Positions 46,331 through 55,662 are shown, counted from the stretch's first letter. The stretch: 64,000 nucleotides of DNA from Chryseobacterium piperi (GCF_002285635.2 NZ_CP023049.2:496001-560000); one strand, 5' to 3'. Numbers and translations are program-made. The notes: a model not told the origin generated them from the sequence alone.

Positions 46331-46507
46331 ATGAAAGAACTAATTGAAAAAATCAACGCGGAATTTGAAGCATTCACAACTGAAGCTAACCAACAAGCAG
46401 AAAAAGGAAACAAAGCAGCGGGTACAAGAGCTCGTAAATCAGCTTTAGAACTTAGCAAATTGTTCAAAGACTTCAGAAAAGTTTCTGTTGAAGAATCAAA
46501 AAAATAA
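46331..46507 (+). CDS. Histone H1-like DNA-binding protein
   Basis: 58-aa basic, Lys/Ala/Glu-rich protein starting MKELIEKINAEFEAF and continuing NKAAGTRARKSALELSKLF, ending in SKK. This matches the small histone-H1-like proteins (Hc1-like) conserved in Bacteroidota, thought to help compact DNA. The strong consensus promoter suggests high expression. An IS element begins five bases after the stop codon, so the original terminator is displaced; the IS end can form a replacement hairpin. Confidence 0.85.
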   Translation: MKELIEKINAEFEAFTTEANQQAEKGNKAAGTRARKSALELSKLFKDFRKVSVEESKK

Positions 46508-46511
46508 AAAT

Positions 46512-48056
46512 AAGAGGCTGTCTCAAAAGGACAGTCTCTTTTTAGTATTTCATTGAAAAAAGATTTCGATATTTTGAATAAAAAAAATATCTTGGAAAAA
46601 AGAAGATATAAGTCAAAAAAGCAGTCTGTTTTAGGCTGCTTTTGACATTTTCTTTAGATTGTGGGCAATTGCGAGTATGCCGATTTCTACCTCGACTTTA
46701 TTTTTTCCCCGAAGCATGAATCGTTTAAAATTTTTGTTGTGTTTGAGCTCTGCAAAAACAGGTTCAACATCATGGGATCTTTGTTTTCTGAGTTTGATGC
46801 CCTTGCTGGTATTAAGAAGTTTGAAAACCTTTTCTCTGATTTTTGCCAATTTAGGATTGTTTTGTGAAGTGGTTATTTGTCCCGATTTCTGATCTTTTCT
46901 GAAGTAATTATATTTAACATAAGCTTTTATTTTCTTAGATTTTAACAAGTTGTAATTTTCTTCTGAGCCATAACCAGCATCAGCAACAAGCTCTTTGGGA
47001 GCTTTATGATAGCTTTCTTCAAAACCCAGTAAATGAGTCGCTAATGTTTTGGTGTCTGTTGGGTTGGGATGAATTGAATAATGTAAAATGAATTGTCTAT
47101 GGGTAGAAATTTGTAGATTGTAAGCGGGTTTTAGTTGTCCGTTTCGCATATGATCCTCCTTCATTCGCATAAAAGTAGCGTCTGTATCGGTTTTGGAATA
47201 GTAATTTCTATCTTCTAATAATTCTTGCTGTTTTTTATATTTCTCTAAATTATCTGCCCAGTTTTTCTTAGCATAATTCAGTTTCTGACGAACTTTTGAA
47301 GCTACTTTTTTATCTTTCAAAACTTCATTGATCTTTTCGATGGTTTGAGTTACTTTTTCAGAATCTACTTCTTTAAAATCAATACTTTCTGTATTTTCAA
47401 GCTCGTCTTTGGCAACTGTTTCTGCATAGTTCCAAAGCTCTTCTAATTGCTCTGCAATCCTTTCTTTGTGTTTTTTGACAGCTCTTCCCCAAACAAAAGT
47501 ATAGCGATTGGCATTGGCTTCTATCTTGGTGCCATCTACAAAAGTGGTTTTCAGACTTACCAAACCTTCCTTTTCCAAAAGAAGAACAATTTGTGTGAAA
47601 ATAGCTTTAATCTCACCTTTCAATCGTTCACTACGGAACCTGTTTAAGGTGTTATGATCGGGACGGCTCATTGCAGAGAGCCACATAAAATGGATGTTTT
47701 CTTTCAAGGCCTGCTCCATTTTGCGGCTTGAATAGATATTGCTTAAATAGCCATAAATCAAAACTTTCAAAAGCATTTTCGGGTGGTAGCAAGATGTTCC
47801 GCCAGGTTTGTAGGTTTTAATTAAGCTTTTGATATCCAAGCCATCAATAATGTTTGAAACAATTTTCACAGGATGTCGCTCATCAATCAACTCCGATAAA
47901 TTGGGAGGAAAAAGCAGATTTTCTTTGGGGGTGTAATCTTTAAAGACTACTTTTGACGTACTTAACACAATGCAAATTAATCAATTTGCAACTATTAGGA
48001 AAGCGAAAGCTTTCCTTTTTGCATAAAAAAGGCTATCTCTTTTGAGACAGCCTCTT
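46512..48056. mobile_element. IS1182-family insertion sequence, apparently complete
   Basis: 1545-bp element bounded by terminal inverted repeats that start AAGAGGCTGTCTCAAAAG on the left and end with its reverse complement on the right (18 perfect bases). It holds one intact transposase gene on the minus strand. Each end can also fold into its own hairpin ending in T (left AGAG-CTGTC / GACAG-CTCT; right GGCT-TCTC / GAGA-AGCC). No clear target duplication is visible in the AT-rich flanks (AAAAAT left, GTTTTT right). Confidence 0.88.
46631..47968 (-). CDS. IS1182 family transposase
   Basis: 445-aa DDE transposase with no internal stops. The N-terminal domain (LLFPPNLSELIDERHPVKIV ... PDHNTLNRFRSERL) is the InsH/DUF772-like DNA-binding region. 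Catalytic residues are in TTFVDGTKIEANANRYTFVW (first Asp), KELVADAGYGSEENYNLL (second Asp) and DVEPVFAELKHNKNFKRFM (Glu). The C-terminal ILAIAHNLKKM is typical. The element could be active. Confidence 0.93.
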   Translation of the reverse strand: MLSTSKVVFKDYTPKENLLFPPNLSELIDERHPVKIVSNIIDGLDIKSLIKTYKPGGTSCYHPKMLLKVLIYGYLSNIYSSRKMEQALKENIHFMWLSAMSRPDHNTLNRFRSERLKGEIKAIFTQIVLLLEKEGLVSLKTTFVDGTKIEANANRYTFVWGRAVKKHKERIAEQLEELWNYAETVAKDELENTESIDFKEVDSEKVTQTIEKINEVLKDKKVASKVRQKLNYAKKNWADNLEKYKKQQELLEDRNYYSKTDTDATFMRMKEDHMRNGQLKPAYNLQISTHRQFILHYSIHPNPTDTKTLATHLLGFEESYHKAPKELVADAGYGSEENYNLLKSKKIKAYVKYNYFRKDQKSGQITTSQNNPKLAKIREKVFKLLNTSKGIKLRKQRSHDVEPVFAELKHNKNFKRFMLRGKNKVEVEIGILAIAHNLKKMSKAA

Positions 48057-48278
48057 GTTTTTTTATAAAAGAGTATCAGGCAATTATGCTGGATATTCTT
48101 TTTGTTTTTCATATAAATCTATGATGTTTTTTTAATCCTGCTTTTAGATTATAATGTGTTTTTTAGCGTGGGTTAGTTTATTTTATTTAGTGATTCTAGT
48201 TATATAACGTAGATAATTCTTATTATTCTCTTTTAGTTTCCCCCGAATTCTATTATCTTTAGTCCAATCAATAGAATT

Positions 48279-49850
48279 ATGAAGATAAAGACTTTTTTTG
48301 CAATGCCGGTTGTGGTATTGGCAGCACAGTTTTCATGGGCTCAGGGACCTGTGAAATCACAAGAACAACTCAATCCTGTTGTCGCCAATTTTGTTAATGA
48401 AGTGAATACCAATTCTCAATTGGAAAACATGGCATCCGAACTTCTTGATGGGGTCGGACCTCGATTGGTAGGGACTCCTGAAATGTTAGCCGCTAATGAA
48501 TGGACTGCAAATACACTTCGTTCATGGGGAGTAGAAGCCAACCTTCAGCAGTTTGGAACCTGGAAAGGATGGCAAAGGGGAATTACGCATGTAGATATGG
48601 TTTATCCACGTGTAAAATCATTATCAGCAACACAGTTGGCCTGGAGTCCGGCCACTAAAAAAGCTATAGAAGCGGAAGTAGTTATTCTTCCAAAAGTTTC
48701 TTCCAAAGCTGAATTTGATCGATGGTTACCTTCCGTAAAAGGAAAAATCGTATTGATGGCCCAATATCAGAAAATTGGACGTTCTGATGAGCAGATCAAA
48801 GAGTTTGCAACCCCGGAGCTTTATGAAAAGTTAAAAGCTGAAAAAGAGCAGGCATCCAAAGATTTTCGTGATTATGTAAAGAATATAGGGTATGATAACA
48901 ATACACTTCCTGAAGCTTTAGAAAAAGCAGGGGCGGCAGGAATTGCCATTTCCAATTGGACAGGCATTATGGGAGCTAACAGGATTTTTGGAGCTAAAAC
49001 AAGTAAAATCCCCATGTTTGATATCGATGTAGAAGATTACGGTATGCTTTTCAGAATGGCTGAAAAAGGGAAGAAGCCTAAAATTAAAGTAGAAGCACAA
49101 TCCAAAATACTTCCTGATACTAAAACATTCAATACCATAGGAATGATTAAAGGGAAAGAAAAGCCCAATGAATATGTGGTTCTTTCTGCACACCTTGATT
49201 CGTGGGATGGAGCTCAGGGAGCCACAGATAACGGAACGGGAGTTTTGACCATGCTCGAAACGATGAGAGTCCTTAAAAAATATTACCCCAATAACAAAAG
49301 AACCATTATTATCGGACTTTGGGGAAGTGAAGAGCAGGGCTTGAACGGCTCAAGAGGGTTTGTGGCAGATAATCCTGAAATTATGAAAGGAATTCAGGCG
49401 GTATTTAATCAGGATAATGGGACTGGTCGGGTGGTCAATATCAGTGGACAGGGGTTTGTGAAATCATATGATTATATTGGAAAATGGCTGAGTGCAGCTC
49501 CGAAAATGGTAAGAGATAACATCAAAACGGATTTTCCCGGTATGCCGGGTGGAGGTGGATCTGATCATGCTTCATTTGTTGCAGCCGGGATACCTGGATT
49601 TTCTTTAGGTTCATTGAATTGGGGATACTTTGGATACACATGGCATACTACAAAAGATACCTATGATAAAATTGTTTTCGATGAAGTGAAAAATAATGTT
49701 ATTCTTACCGCTACATTAGCATATATGGCATCAGAAGATCCTGAGTTTACGAATAGGGAAAGAAGAGTAATGCCACAAGATGATAAAGGGGAAACCATAA
49801 AATGGCCTGAGGCAAAACAACCCAAAAGAAATTCTAAAGATTATAAGTAA
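48279..49850 (+). CDS. Secreted M28 family zinc peptidase (carboxypeptidase Q-like)
   Basis: 523-aa exported metallopeptidase, signal peptide MKIKTFFAMPVVVLAAQFSWAQ. A protease-associated insert sits between the N-terminal part and the catalytic domain (about 130-270, with ALEKAGAAGIAISNWTGI). Zinc ligands and catalytic residues are visible: His305 in LSAHLDSWDG, Asp317 in GATDNGTG, Glu351/352 in WGSEEQGLNGSRGF, Asp379 in FNQDNGTG and His456 in WHTTKDTYDKI. It probably releases amino acids from peptides outside the cytoplasm. It is monocistronic with a terminator just behind. Confidence 0.9.
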   Translation: MKIKTFFAMPVVVLAAQFSWAQGPVKSQEQLNPVVANFVNEVNTNSQLENMASELLDGVGPRLVGTPEMLAANEWTANTLRSWGVEANLQQFGTWKGWQRGITHVDMVYPRVKSLSATQLAWSPATKKAIEAEVVILPKVSSKAEFDRWLPSVKGKIVLMAQYQKIGRSDEQIKEFATPELYEKLKAEKEQASKDFRDYVKNIGYDNNTLPEALEKAGAAGIAISNWTGIMGANRIFGAKTSKIPMFDIDVEDYGMLFRMAEKGKKPKIKVEAQSKILPDTKTFNTIGMIKGKEKPNEYVVLSAHLDSWDGAQGATDNGTGVLTMLETMRVLKKYYPNNKRTIIIGLWGSEEQGLNGSRGFVADNPEIMKGIQAVFNQDNGTGRVVNISGQGFVKSYDYIGKWLSAAPKMVRDNIKTDFPGMPGGGGSDHASFVAAGIPGFSLGSLNWGYFGYTWHTTKDTYDKIVFDEVKNNVILTATLAYMASEDPEFTNRERRVMPQDDKGETIKWPEAKQPKRNSKDYK

Positions 49851-49854
49851 AAAT

Positions 49855-49886
49855 AAAAAACCGTCCCAGTAATGAGACGGTTTTTT
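49855..49886. terminator. Bidirectional terminator
   Basis: AAAAAACCGTC / GACGGTTTTTT around a 10-base loop between convergent genes; it overlaps the stop codon end of the RDD gene. Confidence 0.88.
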
Positions 49887-50466
49887 ATTTTGAAATACGA
49901 TCAATTAGATTTTGATTTCCCTGGTATTTCAGAAGTTCTTTGATTTCTGGGATTTTATTCTCTTTTACGATATAAGTCTTACAGATTGTATTGTTCATGT
50001 GCATGCTGAAATTCATTCGTGTACCTGTTCGTCTTCCCATTGCAATAGTTCTAGTGGTATATTCTGAAAAAACAGGAGAGAAGTTGGCAAGACATAAAAC
50101 ATTTCTTTGTAATGATTTTAAAAAGCGAGGGTAATTTCCATAATCGTCGAGGACTTTAATTTTGAATATCTTTTTCCCTAAAGTCGTTCCCCGATAGAAC
50201 TCGGTAATTGTTCCTAAAATCAAAACGCACGGAATAGAAAGTACAATGCTTATAAAAACCATTTTATGAAATAGAAAATAAAAGAGTAAACAGAAGGGGA
50301 GCATATCTATCCATTTTGCAAAAAGCCTTTCTGTCTCATTTCCTTTGTAAGTAGGATTATAAGGAAGATAATATTCATAAGCATGATATATTCTATAGCC
50401 CAACTCATCAAAATATGGAGTAGGTCTGTTAATGATTTTTCTTTCCTTAATTTCTGATATTTTCAA
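49885..50466 (-). CDS. RDD family membrane protein
   Basis: 193-aa membrane protein with two or three hydrophobic helices (FCLLFYFLFHKMVFISIVLS and IPCVLILGTITEFY). The RDD features are only partly kept: the Arg in the first helix region is weak, but FYRGTTLGKKIFKIKVLDDYGN after the second helix is the clearest family mark. Function of RDD proteins is unknown; transport or stress roles are proposed. Start MKISEIKERK lies nine bases behind the tex stop, so the two are probably cotranscribed. Confidence 0.78.
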   Translation of the reverse strand: MKISEIKERKIINRPTPYFDELGYRIYHAYEYYLPYNPTYKGNETERLFAKWIDMLPFCLLFYFLFHKMVFISIVLSIPCVLILGTITEFYRGTTLGKKIFKIKVLDDYGNYPRFLKSLQRNVLCLANFSPVFSEYTTRTIAMGRRTGTRMNFSMHMNNTICKTYIVKENKIPEIKELLKYQGNQNLIDRISK

Positions 50467-50475
50467 ATCAATTTT

Positions 50476-52599
50476 TTACAAGATCATACTAAGTTGAATT
50501 CTTTTTCTTACCTCGTCCACTTCTGTCACTTTTACCTGAACATGCTGATGTAATTTCACCACCTCATTTACATCGGAGACAAAGCCATCTTTTAGCTGTG
50601 AGATATGTACTAATCCGCTTTCCTTAATTCCGAGATCAACGAAACATCCGAATGCTGTAATATTATTGACAATTCCTGGGAGAATCATACCTACTCTCAG
50701 ATCTTTTACACTTTTTACTTTAGGATCAAATTCAAAAACTTTAGCAGCTTTTCTAGGATCCAATCCTGGCTTCTCAAGTTCCTTTAAAATATCCCTGATC
50801 CCCAGAATACCAATTTCGTCTGTTATATATTTCTCAGGTTGAATTAAAGCGATTTTTTCTTTATTAGCAATTAACTCATTGGATTTAATTCCTAAGTCTT
50901 TTGCCATTTTCTCTACAATGCCGTAAGCTTCCGGATGTACAGCAGAATTGTCCAATGAATTTTTTCCATTAGTAATTCTTATAAATGCTGCTGCCTGCTG
51001 AAAAGCTTTTTCACCTAATCTAGGTACTTTTTTCAATTGTTTTCGGTCTTCAAAAGCTCCATTTTCAGCACGGTAATTAACAATGTTTTCTGCCATCTTC
51101 TCACCAATTCCTGAAACATAGCTCAGGAGTGATTTGCTGGCTGTATTAAGATTGATTCCTACTGAGTTGACACACTTCATAACGGTCGAATCCAATTCAT
51201 TTTTTAGCTGGGTCTGGTCTACATCATGCTGATACTGTCCGACACCAATAGATTTAGCGTCAATTTTAACCAATTCTGCCAATGGATCTGCTAATCTTCT
51301 TCCAATGGAAACAGCTCCTCGAACTGTGACATCATAACTCGGAAATTCTTCTCTTGCAATTTTGCTTGCAGAATAGACGGAAGCACCTGCTTCGGAAACC
51401 ACGAAAACCTGTAAAGGCTTGTCAAAAGCAATTTTTTTGATGAAGAATTCCGTTTCACGGCTCGCTGTTCCATTTCCGATAGAAATTGCTTCAATATTGT
51501 AAGCATTAACCATAGAACGGATTTTTTTCATCGCCATTCCTGTTTCGTTTTGCGGAGCATGAGGGTAGATGGTTTCGTTATGGAGCAGATCTCCTTTTTC
51601 ATCTAAGCATACAATTTTACATCCGCTTTTATATCCGGGATCGATGGCTAAAATTCTTTTTTCACCCAATGGCGGAGCCAGTAATAGCTGGCTTAAATTT
51701 TCAGAGAAAATTTCAATTGCCTTTTTATCTGCTTTTTCTTTAGCTTCCTGTAATGTTTCGTTAGAAATGGCAGGCTCCAGTAATCTTTTGTAACTATCCT
51801 TTATAGCTAACGCGATTTGCTCAGAACTGTCATTATTGGATTTGATTACAGCATTTTCTATAAACTCTACAGCTTCTCCTTTGTCAATATCTACGCTAAC
51901 TTTTACAAAACCTTCAGCTTCTGCTCTTAACATGGCTAAAAGCCTGTGAGAAGGTGTTCTGTTGAGACTTTCATCCCATTCAAAATACTGGGAGTACTTT
52001 TGAGCTCCTTCTTCCTCTTTTTTGGCTTTTACAACTTTAGAAGAAATGACAGCCTTACGCTGAAATAGTCGACGAAGGTTTTTACGGACATACATATTTT
52101 CATTAATCCATTCGGCCATAATATCCCGGGCACCCTGAAGCGCTTCGTCTTCAGAAGAAACCTGATCATTTACATATTTTGAAGCAAGAAAGGATAGGTC
52201 ATTGCTTTTCTGACTCATAATGATTTTTGCCAGTGGTTCCAATCCTTTTTCTTTTGCAGCATCTGCCTTGGTCTTTTTACGCTTTTTAAAGGGTAAATAT
52301 AAATCTTCAAGCTCCTGCAGATCGAAACTTTCTTCGATCCTATGCTTTAGCTCAGGTGTTAAAGCATTTTGTTCTTCAATTGATTTTAGAATAGTTTCCT
52401 TTCTTTTTACTATTTCATCAAACTGCTTACTGATTTTGGCAATCTGCTCGATTTGTATTTCGTCCAGGTTTCCGGTGAAATCTTTCCGATAGCGGGATAT
52501 AAAAGGAATGGTACAATCTTCAGATAATAATTGAAGGGTATTATTGATGCTCTTTTCAGAAATATTGAGCTGCTTCTGTATAAATTCTACGGTCGTCAT
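50476..52599 (-). CDS. tex: Tex family S1 RNA-binding transcription accessory protein
   Basis: 707-aa nucleic-acid-binding protein, homologous to bacterial Tex and eukaryotic Spt6. Layout by sequence: N-terminal helical Tex domain (ISRYRKDFTGNLDEIQIEQI), YqgF/RNase H-like domain around 315-460 (ILAIDPGYKSGCKIVCLDEKG), helix-hairpin-helix pair (VSGIGEKMAENIVNYRAENG), and a C-terminal S1 domain (LRVGMILPGIVNNITAFGCFVDLG) ending at RKRIQLSMIL. The full length and all domains are kept. It probably acts in transcription or RNA handling. Confidence 0.95.
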   Translation of the reverse strand: MTTVEFIQKQLNISEKSINNTLQLLSEDCTIPFISRYRKDFTGNLDEIQIEQIAKISKQFDEIVKRKETILKSIEEQNALTPELKHRIEESFDLQELEDLYLPFKKRKKTKADAAKEKGLEPLAKIIMSQKSNDLSFLASKYVNDQVSSEDEALQGARDIMAEWINENMYVRKNLRRLFQRKAVISSKVVKAKKEEEGAQKYSQYFEWDESLNRTPSHRLLAMLRAEAEGFVKVSVDIDKGEAVEFIENAVIKSNNDSSEQIALAIKDSYKRLLEPAISNETLQEAKEKADKKAIEIFSENLSQLLLAPPLGEKRILAIDPGYKSGCKIVCLDEKGDLLHNETIYPHAPQNETGMAMKKIRSMVNAYNIEAISIGNGTASRETEFFIKKIAFDKPLQVFVVSEAGASVYSASKIAREEFPSYDVTVRGAVSIGRRLADPLAELVKIDAKSIGVGQYQHDVDQTQLKNELDSTVMKCVNSVGINLNTASKSLLSYVSGIGEKMAENIVNYRAENGAFEDRKQLKKVPRLGEKAFQQAAAFIRITNGKNSLDNSAVHPEAYGIVEKMAKDLGIKSNELIANKEKIALIQPEKYITDEIGILGIRDILKELEKPGLDPRKAAKVFEFDPKVKSVKDLRVGMILPGIVNNITAFGCFVDLGIKESGLVHISQLKDGFVSDVNEVVKLHQHVQVKVTEVDEVRKRIQLSMIL

Positions 52600-52643
52600 T
52601 GTTCTGTTTTCGGAGAGCTAAAATAAGGTTTTTAAAAAGAAAA

Positions 52644-52663
52644 AAGGCGAGTTGCCCCGCCTT
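52644..52663 (-). terminator. Hairpin upstream of tex
   Basis: AAGGCG / CGCCTT with an 8-base loop and a T run on the minus strand. The minus-strand gene upstream has its own terminator at 52819, so this may end a further small transcript from the stretch between. Confidence 0.55.
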
Positions 52664-52818
52664 AAATGTTTTCACAACTTCACTGATATAATCTTCATAA
52701 CAAGTTATGCTGTAAATAATCATTAAGATATTAAAATTTGAAAGCAGCTCATAAGCACGAATAATCTGCTAAAATTTTCCAAACAAATGTAGTACGACAG
52801 AACTTGGCGCAATAAAAA

Positions 52819-52837
52819 AGCCTTCCAAAAGAAGGCT
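52819..52837 (-). terminator. Terminator of the DUF6705 pair
   Basis: AGCCTTC / GAAGGCT with a 5-base loop and T run on the minus strand, 25 bp behind the stop codon. Confidence 0.8.
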
Positions 52838-52862
52838 ATATAAATAAGTATGGTAATATTAT

Positions 52863-53426
52863 TTATTGTTTTGTGAATATTAGATTTTGTGATTCAGGAA
52901 TATAAACCGTTAAATCTGGATTACCCGGACATCTTGCTTTATCAATTACTCTACTATTAGGGCGGTAGTCCCAAGACAACTGAGTAGAATTAATTTTTTT
53001 TAAATTAACTTTCCCCCAGCCTACACCACAATTGGTGCCATAATAGCTTAAAACGACCTGATTAAATTGAGGTTTAGTACCTATACTGTATAAACTATTA
53101 ATTTCTGTATTATTATTTCTGGTATCCTGAAGAATAGTTCCTGAATTATTCTTAATCAAATACTTTACTATTAAAGCATCCATATAATAATTTACTTTAG
53201 AGCTTTTTTCTAATTTTTTTTCTTTTTTAGTAATGTATAAAGTAATTTGATTTCCTTCAAAATTAGCAGTATACGTTCCTATATAAGGGTTTAATTCATT
53301 ATTTAAATCTTTAAGATAGGCATTATTAGGTAAATCCATACTAAAAGAATTTAAAGGAAGAATTTGTTGTGCTTTACAAGATGTAAAAGTGATAATTAAG
53401 CTTAGTATTAAGGTTATATTTTTCAC
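52863..53426 (-). CDS. DUF6705-like lipoprotein (copy 1)
   Basis: 187-aa exported lipoprotein: MKNITLILSLIITFTSC ends in a lipobox with Cys17. The mature protein is beta-rich and shows the pattern I associate with DUF6705 of flavobacteria (LNPYIGTYTANFEGNQITLYITKKEKK, then GVGWGKVNLKKINSTQLSWDYRPN). The C-terminus has RCPGNPDLTVYIPESQNLIF. It is a tandem duplicate of the gene upstream: the two N- and C-terminal ends are nearly identical, the middle differs. Function unknown. It belongs to a lipoprotein cluster with the JAMM-like gene at 54.1-55.4 kb. Confidence 0.75.
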   Translation of the reverse strand: MKNITLILSLIITFTSCKAQQILPLNSFSMDLPNNAYLKDLNNELNPYIGTYTANFEGNQITLYITKKEKKLEKSSKVNYYMDALIVKYLIKNNSGTILQDTRNNNTEINSLYSIGTKPQFNQVVLSYYGTNCGVGWGKVNLKKINSTQLSWDYRPNSRVIDKARCPGNPDLTVYIPESQNLIFTKQ

Positions 53427-53478
53427 AATTTATTTTCAATAGTTAGATGTCTATTTTAGACATTCTTTTTATTATTTA

Positions 53479-54042
53479 TTATTGTTTAGTAAATATGAGG
53501 TTTTGTGATTCAGGAATATAAACCGTTAAATCTGGATTACCCGGACATCTTGCTTTATCAATTACTCTACTATTAGGACGGTACTCCCACGAGAGCTGGG
53601 TAGAATTAATCTTTTTTAAATTGATTTTTCCCCAGCCTACACCACAGTTGGTACCAGAATAACTTAAAGAGACAATATTTCTAATAGAATTTGTGTTCAT
53701 ACTATATATAGTATTTATCTGAGAACTATTGTTTTTTGTATCTTGAAGAGTTATTCCTGCAGAATTCTTTATAATAAATTTTACATTTAAAATATCTTTA
53801 TAATAATTTTTATTTAAATTCTTTGTAGGCTTTTTTTCCTCTTTAGTAATATAAAGCGTAATTTGATTTCCTTCAAAATTAGCTTTATAAGTTCCTATAT
53901 AAGGGTTTAATTCATTATTTAAATCTTTTACATATGCATTCTGTGTAATATTATCCATGAAAGTATTCAAAGGAAGTACTTGTTGCGCTTTACAAGAAAT
54001 AAAAGTGATGATTAAGCTTAGTATTAAGGTTATATTTTTCAT
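53479..54042 (-). CDS. DUF6705-like lipoprotein (copy 2)
   Basis: 187-aa paralog of the neighbouring gene with the same lipoprotein signal (lipobox FISC) and the same block LNPYIGTYKANFEGNQITL. The middle part (residues about 70-120) has many changes relative to copy 1, while the last 77 or so bases of the coding region are identical. It begins 19 bp behind the stop of the JAMM-like lipoprotein gene, so all three are likely one operon. A partner or immunity-like role is possible but only inferred. Confidence 0.75.
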   Translation of the reverse strand: MKNITLILSLIITFISCKAQQVLPLNTFMDNITQNAYVKDLNNELNPYIGTYKANFEGNQITLYITKEEKKPTKNLNKNYYKDILNVKFIIKNSAGITLQDTKNNSSQINTIYSMNTNSIRNIVSLSYSGTNCGVGWGKINLKKINSTQLSWEYRPNSRVIDKARCPGNPDLTVYIPESQNLIFTKQ

Positions 54043-54061
54043 AATATTATTTATATTTTAA

Positions 54062-55396
54062 TTAAGGACAAGGAGTCGGGGTTGTAGGATTTCCTTGCGC
54101 ATCATAGTTAATAGTATTTACATTATTATTAGGATCTACTTTTTGAAGTTTTACTTTTCCATCCAATCCCATATTTTTTAAAGTATCAGAGAATAGTTTT
54201 TCCAACCCTTTATTATTTAATGTAGCTCCACTATCGTTAGTATATTCAGATAATTTTAAAAGTTCAGACTCTCTAGTGTTATAATCATTTTCAAATACAT
54301 TAATTTGCTCTTGCGAGAAGTTTTTAATCGCATCGTCGTATGAACCATTGAACCAACCAACGTACTGTCCTCCATCAGGTCCTACCATTCCCAGAAAAGC
54401 GTTTTGAACATTAGTTCCCTGGTTTCCTTGTCCCCTGGCAAAAGCTAAAAGTAAATCAATATCTGAAGGAGAGAGTATTTTAATTCCTAATTTTGTATGA
54501 TTATGAAAGGCTCCCTGATACCCTGATTTATCTCCTAAATCAACACTATGCTTTCCTCCATCTAACATTTCTGATGTTGAGCCATCGGCTTTTACTTTGA
54601 ATCCTTTTTCGCCTTCTCCAGTTTGCGCTTGGCTTTTCAGGTCTTTAACTTTGTTTTTTACTTGCTCACTGTTTTGTACTTTCTTTCCTTTTGTACAGGG
54701 GTCTGTATTAGGAGTGTCGGGAGTATTACCTCCTCCAGAGCTCCCACCGCTTCCACCGCTTGAGCCTCCATTGTTATTACACTGTCCATACATTGAACAT
54801 GCATCAGGTCCTACAACATCTATGCCTTCTGAAGGTTTGGAGGGACCGGTAATTACAACTTCTTCAATATCATGGTATCCTCCACTTTTAGAAAGCATCT
54901 TGTCATTAGAAGGATTAAATACTTTTTCAAATGATGAAAATATATTATTATACTGAGAAGTTTCATTTTTTAGTTTGTATAATGCTAAAAGAGTGTTTTC
55001 TTTATTAATCTTTGAATAATAAATATCAATAACTTTTTGTTCTTTCATTAGTGGAAAATACATATAGATATTGCCTTCTTTATCTTCTATTACTTGAGAA
55101 TGTACTTTAAAGTTAACGTAAGATTCAGAATCTGAAACCTTTGTATTCAATCCTGTATGGTTAGTATTATTTATTACATCATAAGAATTAAAGGCTTTTG
55201 AAAAGTCCAAAGCATAATATTTGCTTAAGGAGAAATTCTTTTCAGTACTTTTATTCTGCATATAACTTGCTTTATTGAAAAGACTAAACGTCTTTTGTTC
55301 GTTTTTGCTTTCCGAAGCAAAGTCTTCTTGCCTACAAGAAATAATTCCTATTACAAGAAATAAAAAGTAAATAATTTTTTTCAAATTGTAATTCAT
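54062..55396 (-). CDS. Lipoprotein with Gly/Ser linker and JAMM-like C-terminal domain
   Basis: 444 aa, not a family I can name. The lipobox is GIISC (Cys21). Residues 30-195 form a beta-rich N-terminal part with VHSQVIEDKEGNIYMYFPLM. A Gly/Ser linker follows at 209-223 (GGSSGGSGGSSGGG) and then a Pro/Thr stretch with four cysteines around it (200, 206, 234, 443). The C-terminal half holds GAFHNHTKLGIKILSPSDID: His298-x-His300 then Ser309-x-x-Asp312, close to the JAMM/JAB metallopeptidase motif H-x-H-x7-S-x2-D but with one more spacer residue. A peptidase or polymorphic-toxin-like role is possible. The two DUF6705 genes follow at once. Confidence 0.65.
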   Translation of the reverse strand: MNYNLKKIIYFLFLVIGIISCRQEDFASESKNEQKTFSLFNKASYMQNKSTEKNFSLSKYYALDFSKAFNSYDVINNTNHTGLNTKVSDSESYVNFKVHSQVIEDKEGNIYMYFPLMKEQKVIDIYYSKINKENTLLALYKLKNETSQYNNIFSSFEKVFNPSNDKMLSKSGGYHDIEEVVITGPSKPSEGIDVVGPDACSMYGQCNNNGGSSGGSGGSSGGGNTPDTPNTDPCTKGKKVQNSEQVKNKVKDLKSQAQTGEGEKGFKVKADGSTSEMLDGGKHSVDLGDKSGYQGAFHNHTKLGIKILSPSDIDLLLAFARGQGNQGTNVQNAFLGMVGPDGGQYVGWFNGSYDDAIKNFSQEQINVFENDYNTRESELLKLSEYTNDSGATLNNKGLEKLFSDTLKNMGLDGKVKLQKVDPNNNVNTINYDAQGNPTTPTPCP

Positions 55397-55662
55397 GTTT
55401 TTAAAATTAAAGGTGTAAATATATATAATTAACTCAAAGCTCTGGGATTTTTTTTATAAAAAGCCCCTACAGAAAGGAGTTTGGTCAATAAAAAAACTTT
55501 ATAAAAAGGTTATATAATATAGAATAAAATGCTCACCCCTTATTTCTTGATGTATGTTAAGGTCATAAGCAATAAGGTTTTTCTACTTTTGGGATCTCGA
55601 GATTACAAAAAATAAAGTATTATTTTTTTTGATTTGAAAATCAACTTTAAACATTTTAAAAT

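Noticed and set aside
46661..46892. Plus-strand frames within the IS element
   Set aside because: Antisense shadows of the transposase gene; no sign of a second IS gene.
54597..54956. 119-codon plus-strand frame opposite the Gly/Ser linker
   Set aside because: Pro/Leu-rich translation results from reading the Gly/Ser linker on the other strand.
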